NCBI GenBank assembly: GCA_944472155.2
Contig: OX235272.1
Coordinates: 93,316,020-93,380,019, forward strand
Reading direction: 5' to 3'
DNA length: 64,000 bases
Source of the DNA: Trichobilharzia szidati
Lineage: Eukaryota > Platyhelminthes > Trematoda > Strigeidida > Schistosomatidae
Shown here: positions 36,160 to 48,100 of the stretch, one piece after another
How positions within the stretch are numbered: the stretch's first letter is position 1
How the letters are laid out: every line of letters starts with the position of its first letter
Translations under genes and position numbers: made by a program
Notes under the pieces: model-generated
What the model was told of the DNA's origin: nothing
Seen by the model: only the letters and a program-made list of their open reading frames with translations
The model's database searches: none

Positions 36160-39100
36160 CGAGTTGATCACGGACTGATATCAGTTAGAGAACCGTTGAA
36201 AACCAGGGAGTACTGGACAGCTGCTGTTTCATCCTAGTTTGGGAATCATCGGCAGTACGCACCCACTGGGATTCGAACCCAGGACCTTCCGGTTACAAGA
36301 CAAGCTCGTATACCATTCAGCCACTGGGACCCGATTCAGTGGCTCATGAATTCTAACTTCTACCAATTCGTGATTTAGCGCGACCCCAACCATTGTCGTT
36401 GGTGGGACATCCATCCACACACGTGACATCTAATTGGACCTCACTGGTCACGACTTCTCACTAGAACTCCAGGAAACTCCATCTTGTAGCAAGTCACTAG
36501 CGAGCATCAGATTAATTTTCTATAGTTTGGTTTGTAGGGGTTTGTTATATTTTTACGAGTTGATCACGGACTGATATCAGTTAGAGAACCATTGAAAACC
36601 AGCACTGGAGTACTGGACAGCTGCTGTTTCATCCTAGTTTGGGAATCATCGGCAGTACGCACCCACTGGGATTCGAACCCAGGACCTTCCGGTTACAAGG
36701 CAAGCTCGTATATATTTCAATAGTTTACACACAATGATAAGTTTTGTTATTGGTAATATTTCGAGCAAAATTACTGCCCGTGTTCACACCACTGTTGGAA
36801 TTGTTTTGTTCACATATTTATGATTTGTATTCATATATACAGTTCACTTTGTTTTGCTCATTCATGTTTCTTTTTTGTATTGAGAATTATATTCCAAGTT
36901 GTTGATAGTTATACTGAGTCACCCTTGTTGCATGTATCCGGTGTGACTTTAATGAATATAGATTCTGTGATAAGTCACTCTTTCCATTTGTTCATGTTAG
37001 TTTTTAGAATACACATATTGTTCCAATCGATATTGTGGTTTTTGTCCTATGCATGTGCAGCTATCGATGAATATTTTTCAAGATTTTTGTAGGCTTGTGT
37101 TCCTGTCGGTTGACCTTTGGTTAGGCGTTTATGTTCATTCACTCTTATTTTGAGTGATCTGGACGTTTGCCCCACATATTTAGTCCGACAGTCAGCACAA
37201 GATATTTTGTAAATCAAATTGTTTTTATCCATCATTTTTATGGGATCTTTCAGTTGATTTATTTTATTTTTGATTAGATTCGTCGGTTTAAACGTTGTGC
37301 GAATGCCGATATTTTTGAGGTTTCTTTGAATTGCCTCTGATGTACCATTTTTATATGGTATTGTGACTGTGTTTTTTCATTCTTCCATCTTGTTATTCTC
37401 CGGTTTTACCCTCTTTTTTCTCTTTTTTATACTATCCCTGATAAATTCTTTTGGGTAGTTGTTTTCGAGTAGCATTTTGAATAGAACGTTTATTTCTTTA
37501 CACTGGTCCTCTGGTGTTTTTGTAAGTCTACGTATTCTATCTGCAAGACCTTGTATTAATCCTCGTTTCACCGTGAGTGGATGAGCTGAGTGATAATCAA
37601 GGAATCTTCCAGAGTGTGTGGTTTTTCTATACAGCGTTGTTTTTATGCTACCATCTGTTATTCTTTGTATTTTGCAGTCTAACATAGGCAGTTCCCCAAT
37701 TTCATTCTCTATTTCCATAGTGAATTTTATTGAGTCGACATAGCTGTTTATGTGTGAGAAGAGTTTCTCAATATATCGTTTTTTTTCACTATTACTAGTG
37801 TATCGTCTACATATCTCCACCAACATTTTAGTGATGACCTGAATGGTTTAAGGGCATTCTCTTCCCAATAATCCATGAATATGTCAGCTATAATTGGTGA
37901 GATAGGCGATCCCATGGCTACTCCTTCATTTTGTTGGTATATTTTTGTATATTGTTGTTGGTATATTGTTGTCAAACAGAATTCCATCCCTTTTATTATC
38001 TCTTCTACGGATAACTGTGTTCTATCTTTTAGGCCATTATCTTCTTTTAGTTTCTCTTTCAGTGCATTCATGGCCATTTGAATGGGTATTTTCGTATAGA
38101 GACTGTTCGCATCAAAGCTGATTAGTATTTCTTCTTCCTCTATTTTAGTGGTTTCTAGTCGCCTCACTGATTCAAATGAATCTACTATTCTAGCTTTTGA
38201 GTTGTCTCTTGTCGGTCTTAGTATTATCGAGAGAAATCTTGACAGCATACACGTTGGTGTGTTTCTAAAGTCTACAATCGGTCTTATTGGATATCCTTCT
38301 TTATGCAATTTCATCTTGCCATATATCCTAGTTATATTACATGACTTTGGCACAGTTTCAAATCATTTTGACTTACCAATTATTTCTTTCATCTGTCTAA
38401 CTACCTTTGCTGTTTCTTTCATTGTTTTGTTTGTGATTGTTTCTGCTAATTTCGTCATTAGAGTATAGGGTGCAGATTGTAAATGTTCATTCATCTTTTC
38501 ATTATATGTTGTCTTGTTAAGTATTACTGTTGTGTTTCTTTTGTCTGCTTGAGTAATGACAATGGATTTGTCTGCTTTTATGTCTTGGAGTGCTTTTAGT
38601 TCCTCCTTCGTTACATTTAGTTTTTCTGCTTTTTTAAGGTTAATGCACATTGTGCTCGTACCAGTTCTGCTTCTTGCTTGTCATGTCCTACGAGTGCTGT
38701 TTCAATTACAGGTATAATATCTTCAGGTTTTAATCTTTTGTTGCTAATATTGAAGTTCATCCCTTTCATCAGTACGATTTCCTCTGGTGCTTCTGTTAGC
38801 TTTCTATCTGACATGTTTACAATCCAATTGGCTTTAGTTACTTGTCTGTCATTCGGGGTTTTTGCCATCATGAGTTTATTAAATTTTTTTATTTGTTTCT
38901 TCATAGGTAGTTTCTTTTCGTTTTAGTGCAACTTCTAGTACGCTTTCGTACTTTTCCTTTTCAATTGCTCCTTTCAATTTTTCTTTTGCTTCATTAATAT
39001 CCTTCCTTATTGTGAATAGCTTTGCGTATAATTCCACGCAGGGTTTTCTTTGATGCATATTTTTGAGGCATGTGTGAGCGCTGCATTTGCTTTATCAGTA

Positions 39101-42100
39101 GACATCGGTGATTTTAGCCTCATGTATACAGGAATAATTCCATTTTTTAAGCATCTGATGTTGAAAATTCGATGGTTCATAAATCGAGATTCAGCTTGAT
39201 ATAATAAATGTGTGAGTTTGTTGGCCAGTCTTTTAATGGGAAGACCGTCAGTTGAATTAATATCAGTAACAATATATATATATATATATATATATATGAG
39301 TACAAATCATAAATGTGTAAATAAAACAATTCCAGCAGTATTTAATTGGTGGATGGTGACTAGCAGTGGAATCCAGGATGCGCATTTCGTCTTATTTGGG
39401 ACTAGTCATCTGGATGTACCTGTGAATACGGGCAGTAATTTTGCTCGAAATATTACCAATAACAAAACTTATCATTGTGTGTAAACTAATGAAATATAAT
39501 TCTCCTCTATTTGATCTAATCCACAATGCTCAAACTTTTTACTGATATTAATTTCATCATTGTTTATTTAGTTAATAAACAGACGAGATATATTGTGTTA
39601 TAATAGACACTAACGACCAATAGACATTATAGCAAAATATATCAGACTGTCAAAACAAAGCAGACATCATGTGACTACATATCACCTCCCCTTTTGAGAA
39701 GATTGATGATTAGTAGCGCACTTTCTTAGGGTTTATCTGCGTTGCGTTTGCTGTCGATGTCTATTGCTTCGTCTGCTTTGTCAGGCGTTGTTTGAGCTGT
39801 GCAATTTTGCTTTTCTGTTTTGTCTGTTGTGGGTAGGTTAAAAGTGTCCAGGAGTGTATATCCAGAGGTAGAGTTGACTTTGTACTTGTAGGAATATCTG
39901 AGCTTCTTGGACGCAACTGATTGTAATGATGGGTCCATAAATCATTACCAACTTTCACGTCGTAAATAACTCGACCACGTCGTGCTGCAATGTGACCTTT
40001 ATTCCAAGGTTTATGTCCTACTCGATAGTCGCGGACATAGACAGCGTCACCAACATCAAATTTTCTCTCATTTCGAATTGATGCGTCGGCACGTTTGGGT
40101 GCCGGTGGTAAAATGAAGCTGTGAATCGTTCTTAGTTTGCGTCTGTAAAGAACTTCTGGCGATTTTTTGTTCGGTGTTGACTCATTCGCCGTTGTGCGAT
40201 ACACCATCAAGAATTTTGGATGATGTCAAATGGTGTTCCCTCTCCCTCTGCTTTGAGTAGAGCTCCCTTCAAGATGTCGGCAAAACGTTCCACTTGACCG
40301 TTTGAGGATGATACGGCGGTGAGAACAAGTGCTTGATAGCGTTTTGACTACAGTACTGCTGAAATCGATGAGAAGTAAACTACGAACCGTTGTCTGTAAC
40401 TATGGTTTCTGGTAGACCATGATGGGAGAATACGTCAGTCAGAGCTTTGAGAGTCTGCGAGTTGTTGGTGAAACTTCAGAGGTCGAGCTTTTGGGCTAAG
40501 TTATCATTATGATCTGAAACTGGTGGGAGATACAAATTCCTAGTCGTTGACTGTTGGAAACATGGTAAATGGATAATGCATCATTGGGTCTTTTTCCCCA
40601 CTATATTATCATTATTATATGTGATGAATATTCATTTCTTCTCTTTTTTCTCCCCTTTTTATTTAGACCTGGTCCTAAAGAGATTGATAATTATCTTGAT
40701 ACCCTTATACGTTATGGACTTGAACCTACTGAATCATGTCCTATTGATTTAGAACGGGTTAAATTCACATGTGAAGTACTTGAACGAATGGTTCCACCTC
40801 TTAAGGTATTATTTATTATTATTATTATTCACTATTGTTGTTGTTATTGTTCACTGTAAAGAGTTAGAGATTTTGACTTGTTGGTCTCTAAGTGTTTCAC
40901 TTCTCCAAGCATTGGGTTCTGGGTTCGAATCCTGTGTCACCTACTGTTTCAGCTATCTTCCTACGATAGAAGTGTCGCTCACAGTCTGATATATATGCGA
41001 AATCTCTTCTGTAAACTGAGGTTAAAGACAAACACAACACTACTGAAGCTGCAGTTGTTATTGTTGTTGTTTTTTATCTCTCAAGGACAAAAAAAGTCCC
41101 AGTGTGTGGATACAAAAGACTTGTCTGGTTTTCACTAATCTGCTCTACTTATACTCTTATCCTAATATCAGTAGCATTTGGTATGTTATATGATATTACT
41201 ATTAGTCCCATCCAATAGGGATGAAATATCAGTGTCTATAGTGGGGGGGAGGGGGAAATACTGGTAATCTGTCCACATATTTCTAAACATAAGTTCTTTC
41301 AATGTATCATGAATCATGCGATGGGATTATTGTTCGAACATTGCTGTGTATGTGTGTGTGTATGTCTGAACTGCTATATAGGCAGAAAAAATCGTGAACT
41401 TGAATGACTAAATTAATGGTTTCAACATAGAACTCTGCACAGAAGTGCAGAAGTTCAAATTACCACATTCCATGTACCACACAAACAAAGAAATAAAAAA
41501 GATTCAAAAGAACAGTAATAAGCAGTATAGAAAAATGCGTTAAATGGACACTCCTTTTACTGCCAAACAAACAATGCCATAGTACCTATCGGTCAATGGA
41601 TTGGCATGCCGCCTTCAGGTCAAGATATATGGCAATTGATGAACTCTAATAGCCTAGTATATAGTGTTACTCTGTTCCAGTTAGTGAATCTGTGTGTTTG
41701 TATCAATCTGAGATATACACTATACATGTCTAATTTCTGTTTAATTAAAGGAGAGAATTAAAATGAAACGAAACTCCACTGTAAGCATACATAACACTGT
41801 AGTCTTTTATCGAATAGTTAACATTTATGTTGATCATTGTTGTCAGTCTTTTGACTAGAGGTCTACAATGTAGCAGAAATCACTGTTTGACGATATCAGT
41901 GACAGTCTTGTAGATAAATATTTCACTTTCAGTATAGATTTTGTCGTGAACCAAAATCAGTTAGTGAGATCAGTGAAAACCAGGGAGCACTGAACAGTTT
42001 TTTCGTCCTAGTTTAGGACTCATTAGCAGTACGCACCCACGACCTCATCAGACATCGACAATCCAACCTTGTTGACCTCTTAACCACTCCTGCCGTGTTA

Positions 42101-45100
42101 ATTCTAAGTTCTGTCCAGTCCTTTCTTGTTTCAATGACCTTTCTAACTGAACTGATGTTATAAGTTAATTGGTCGGTGGTGACTAGCAGCGGAATCCAGG
42201 ATGCGCATTTCGTCCTATCCGGAACTCGTCAGATGGATGTACCTACCTGCATTTCGCAGTAAGTGATGATGTTCATGATGTTAGTTCGTGACAAAATTTG
42301 CATTGAAATTAATCCAAATCCCAACATTCTAAACGCATGACCTAAATGGTTTACTTGTAGTTTATTGTCCTACGCTGTTTTTATACTTGTTCTTTGAACA
42401 GTATTGATTAATGTCATTGTTTTCTTCATTTACTACTTATTTTACTGTGGTGGTTAGAGGTGATACCACCTATTGTGTTGACTTTGGAACCAGCAATTTT
42501 GGGTCCTTAACTCAACAGTAGTCTCTGATGCTTCCCTCACTTCACCTAACCCTAATATCTCTAATTGGGTTAATCCAACTATAACATGTGCCTAGCCTAA
42601 CTCTAACCTTAATCTTTCCCTGACCTAAAATCATTCAGATATCGTGCACTTCATTCAGCACACTTTTTTTCATGAATGTAGGTGTTATTTACCTAGTTTC
42701 ACTACCTTATTCAGATAGAACGTCTCAAGGTATTACCTCTACATTTGCGCCTGTTGGGTGTCTAAGCTTTAATTTTGGCCGTTATATGAATGTGCTAACT
42801 GACAGACATCTTTAATGTATTATCGTTTTCATTCGGAATACTATCGTCTCAACGGCTAAAATGTTTGCTCGGAACAAGTTTCTCAAACTCCTCCACTCTT
42901 GAACCATGTATTATAGTCGCCTCAACTGGGATGGGATATGACGGGATTTGAACCCTTGACATACTGGGTGTGAATAAAGCTCTAAGAGCCACACATCTAA
43001 TGCAAAGTTGGTATTCACTATTAAGTTATGTATCCTTGGTGAGAGCTGTCAGACAGAAATAGACGTCAGTGTTTACGTCCCAAATCTCAACAACCAATCA
43101 CAGCAGACTTAGCGTGGGCGGATACGACTAGCAGATATATCAACAGACTGCCTAAGAAACGGCAACCGAGAGATGACAGAATAACCTTCAGCAGAAAAAC
43201 AACCAATCAGAAAACGTTACTTCTCTGCTAAAATAACGAATAATAATGTACGTGAAAATCTATAAATATCTCTTGATTTTCTCGAGAAACGATCTGTTGC
43301 CTGGTCCTTGTCTTCTGTCGTTACATATCGACTTATGTTGAAATATAGACTGTGCGTTACAAAAACAAACCTTTGTGTAGATATCATTATCTTAGTATGG
43401 ACTATTTATCTCAATATCTTTATTAGGTAAAATAGCCCGTAGCTATTTGTTTCTCTTACTAAGTCGACACATTTTCTCTCCTAGCATATCATCAAACTTT
43501 CTGTAGATGAATTTTTCACAGTTATGTTATTTGTGTTAAAAAGAATATACGTTAAAAGTTAAAGTGCTGACATTGTCTTGAAAAAATATTGAATTTCTGC
43601 AAATCAACACGTGAAAATTATTCTGATGTTCACTGGTGACTGGTTGCACACACCGAGTTATCTGGAGCTCTAGTGAGAAGCTATCACCAACAGGGGTCCA
43701 CAAAGCCAGGTAAGAGATCACTTGCTCGCCTATAACATTGGCTGTTGAGTTGCGCTATTTTTATAAAGAGAATTAGCAGAAGTCGGAATTCATGAATCAT
43801 TGGATTGGGTCTGTCTGCGTGTCTGGTTTCAACATAGAACATTGCACCGGTGTGCACCAGTTCGAGTTGCCACACTTCACTCACCATACAAAGTAAGAGA
43901 AGAAAGTAAAAAGAAACGCAAAATAAAGACAGTAAACAGAGATATGAGGCAAAAAGAATGGTAATATCAAAGAACAATATAGTTTTATTGGGTATTATAA
44001 GTCACAAGGAGTGGATTTATTTGCGCCAGCCATTGACAACGATTTTGAGCCAGCCATATCACCAATTGTCTCCCGTCACTGCTTCTTACCGTCCTGCGGA
44101 CCTCAACCAGGAAGTCCACAACTCCCTACCCAGTTGACTTAAACTAACTGTTGTGGATTTCATTGAGTGATGAAGCCATGTTTTGGTTTGCCCATCACTA
44201 GCTCTGTCTTTTCCAAACTGACCCTGTGTCAGCTAACATTGCCCGTCAAGGAAAATGATGGTTAGGCATGCATGCGTAAAACATGTCCTAACCATCTCAA
44301 TCGATGTAACTTCACGACCTGGTCTATTGATGTCCCCTCTTCACCTAGTACTCGACGCCTAACATTGGATTGGGTCCCAGTAGCTCAATGATGCACGGTC
44401 CAAGGCGCAAACCTCAGTGAGTGCATATTGCCGAAGAGTCGCAAACTAGGACGAAACAGTTGTCCAGTACTCCTTGTCACTTCTCTCAGTGGTTCTCTAA
44501 CTTATGTCAACTCATGACCTAACTTGAAATTATCTAACAATAACGCCGTCTATTCTTTGTTTCTTTAGTCCTATCTGACTGGCAGCTAGGATGGGTTGTA
44601 TTCTTGCGATTAGTTTTAACGGGGATCGACTCCATTTATTTCTCTCTCTCTTGTTTGCTGGTAGTCGGTTGGTTTTATGTAAACTTTTTTGAGTTCCGTT
44701 TACTTTCATTTACTACTGTAACGATAGAAGACAAGGACCAGGCAACAGATCGTTTATTGAGAAAATGAAGAGTTATTTGTAGGTTTTTATGCACATTATT
44801 GTTAGCAGAGAAGCAGCATCTTCTGATTGGTTGTTTTCCTGCTGAAGGTTATTCTGTCATCTCTTTGTTGCCATTTATTAGACAATCCGTTGATATATCT
44901 GCGACTCGTATCCGCCCACGCTAAGTCTGCTGTGATTAGTTGTTGAGTTAGTCTTTGTTCTTGTTGTTTTCTCATGACCAAGATATGCGATGTAAATATT
45001 GATGTAAATTGCTGTCTACCAGTTTTGGCTAGCAGACAGCTCTCATCACACTGCCATTTCATGCTAGTACTTTGGAATTATATTATTATTATTATTCCGT

Positions 45101-48100
45101 GGTAAATATATTCAAGGAATCTTAAAGTTCTCTTATACGTGTATATATATGTATGTATCATTTATTCCCCCTATTTCTTTTAGTCTCGTAAAAATGCTGA
45201 GAAATCATCTACCTATGAAAAACCATTCCGTTTGCCTACAAATCATGTTTTATTTACTCGATTGAAAACAATTCTTATCTCAACAATATCTCAAGCGAAA
45301 CAAGTACTTTGGATACCGACAATGGAACAGGTGAGTATTTGAATATATACATAATAGTGAATGAATTAGTGTTACTAACAACACGACCGGTAGTGATTCC
45401 TCAATTGAAAGATGAAGTACCTACACTGGTCACTTCTAATCGTATCTACCAATCCAACTGCGTTTGTGGTGGTGTGAGTTATATGGGCCGTTACTCCAAG
45501 AACTTGGTTTTTCGTGCTCCCTTTGGGAACATCTATCAGCGTGGCTGAATAAAGGTGTAGTTAGAAAAATCAATAGCTTCACACTATAGCACCTGGTTCA
45601 AACCGGCCACAAAGCCAATATTGAAGTGTTCTTCTCTATCATCTACCGGGTACCGCATGCTCCAAACAGCAGAGGCTATCGTGGTTCGCTTGAAACAACC
45701 AGTGCTTTGTGTGCAAAAGAAGCAAGTCCAGCCACTACTACTGCTCTGGCCTTTAGTGAAGACTAAAAATTCATGAATTTGTATTATTATCTTTCCTAAT
45801 TTCTCTGTCTGATATTCAGTGTGTGCTGTTATGTTGATGCTATCGAACTGTAATCCATTGATATTATTATTATTGATTCGATGTTATTCAAACAGCAACG
45901 TTAATGTTGTTGTTAATAACACTAATTCATTCACTATTATGGATGCATATAACTGTAGAACCTGGTAATGAAGTTATCGAAAAGATAAAGTTCAGCAAAG
46001 AATATCCTTTTTTCGTAACTTCAACTCCATACAGTTATATACAATTTTCTAAAAGGTTATAGAAAAGATGATAAACAAGGTACTTTAACAAAGAACCTTA
46101 TTGCTCAACAAATATGTAGAAGAAAATGGAGATGGATCGGACATACGCTGAGAAGACTGTCGGTTGGGTAATGCCATCACATAACCGGTGGGCCCTGGAG
46201 TAGAAGCGAATAGAAAACGATGAGTTTGGCGTCTGAGAGATGACATGAAGTAAATAAATTCGCATAAGCAATCGTAGAGCCAGCTAAAATGCCTGAGGAG
46301 AAAGAGAGAGAAAGACAGGACAGAGTGAAATGGAGGTGTGTTGCTAAGTTTCCATGTTCCACTCAGAATCCCAAGGAATAACACTGTAATGAAAAAGGTA
46401 AACTGCAGTAATATCACAAAATATAAAAATACATGTCAGGAAAAACACCTAATGTTGACTATCGCGTTTCCCAGTAGAACATAGGGCTTCAAGCTAGTGG
46501 CTTGAAGTTTCCGTAGCAGTGGTGTCTATTTTCACGGGATGAGGTTGCTAGCCTCACGCCCAACCTTTCCTCTTCACCAGCATTATTTCTGGCTTAGTGA
46601 GGTAAAGGAGTGCGTCCAGTGGCCGGGGATCGAGCCCTGGACCATGTGCATGGTCGGCGAGCGTCCTAACCACTATGCCACCGACACTCAGGAATGATTA
46701 CCATTAAAACATCAGGCGCCTCGAAACAAGAATATTGTTCATTAAGAGTAAAACATCCCGAAGTTTGAAAGGAAAGACGCAGAAGAAAATGTCAGAAAGG
46801 CCACGGTAGTCAAAGGGCTCAAACAAACTGTTCCTATGCAGGATTCTCCTTCTGAATAATAGCAACAGCTTCTGCTGTGGAAAGAAGATGTCGCCGGAAT
46901 CCTTTCGGGTGACCTGGCCGTACCAAGAATTGAGCTATTGATTCATCCAACTTCTCTTCTTGGTAATTATATAAAGAGATGTTCTTGTGCACATCTAGAC
47001 AGTTTCCCACTGGTACGGTCTATGTACTTAGCTCCTCCTGTGAACTCCCAAGTGAACTGATATATATATATATATATATATATGTTCATGGATGTTGCCA
47101 AACACTGGAACATTATATGTGATATTTTCATGAATAATATTGATAAAGAATGTGAACTGTTGTCCTGATAAACTGGTTTTCTTTCTTTCTTTTAAGGCGA
47201 TTGGTGTAATTTATGATATGGCTGAAACACCGGATTCAATTATGTGTTATCTACTACGTTCAGTTGCAGAGAAATTAGTCCAGTTTAAAGCACCAGCCGC
47301 CTTGAGCCAAACAAATTCAAATCCATCAAATGAAGTGACAACAGATATTGTTATTCCTAATAGTCAACCAACTGATGATGTTGAACAAGAGAATATCCCA
47401 CCGCCGTCGTCAGCACCATCATCATCCCAGGTGAAATCAGATCCAGAATTAGCCAGTTCTGTTGCTGTCAGTGTACCAACATATTTACTGTCTAGATTTC
47501 TAGCTCTTATTGGTCAGATCGCACTGAAACAACTTATCTTTTTAGAATCAGCTGTTCTCACTGAATTGAAACGTCGAGCGTCAATTAAAGAGGATAGAGA
47601 TTCAAAGCATAAATCAAAATCATCACGTAAAAACAATAGACCGTCAAGAGTAAGTTTTCCTTTTCTGTCTTACTAAAACACAAAATTGGTACAATTATCG
47701 GCACTAAGAGATACTGTACTATACAGACCGTAACAGGTGGTTGTCCCAAGGGGCCACCTCCTTCTTTTCCTCCTCTCTAAACTTTTACCTGAAGTTTAAC
47801 CCACAAGACGACATAGTGGAGTAGCGTCTTGGGTTGCATTCGCATTACTTTCCAGTGTCCAAAATAAATGCATACGCCATTGGATCCTTTCGGATTCTGG
47901 AGACCATGTATACACCATCGGTTTAGAATCAGGGCTTTCTTAACTCTCTTAACTAGGTGGTAGACCAGCATGTCCACCTGTCTGATTATAAGCGCCAGAC
48001 ATTTGAATTTGCCCTTTCACTTTTTGACTCTAACCTTTCAGATGCTCTACGAGTACGACTTTTATATACAGCAGAAGCAATCGGAATTCATCTAAACAAG

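Larger units (their letters stand above)
36709..39498 (-). mobile_element. Penelope-like element, nearly full length, RT plus GIY-YIG
   Basis: Read on the minus strand: a lysine-rich N-terminal region (38904-38363), reverse transcriptase (38353-37748) with '[16 protein letters not shown]' (motif A), '[20 protein letters not shown]' (motif B) and '[12 protein letters not shown]' (motif C), a connector (37826-37377, '[20 protein letters not shown]'), then the GIY-YIG nuclease (37235-37047, '[20 protein letters not shown]'). Frames overlap or break four times, so it is not functional as read, but all domains of the class are present in order. Both ends carry the same sequence inverted; the right end has a hammerhead remnant. 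Confidence 0.85.
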
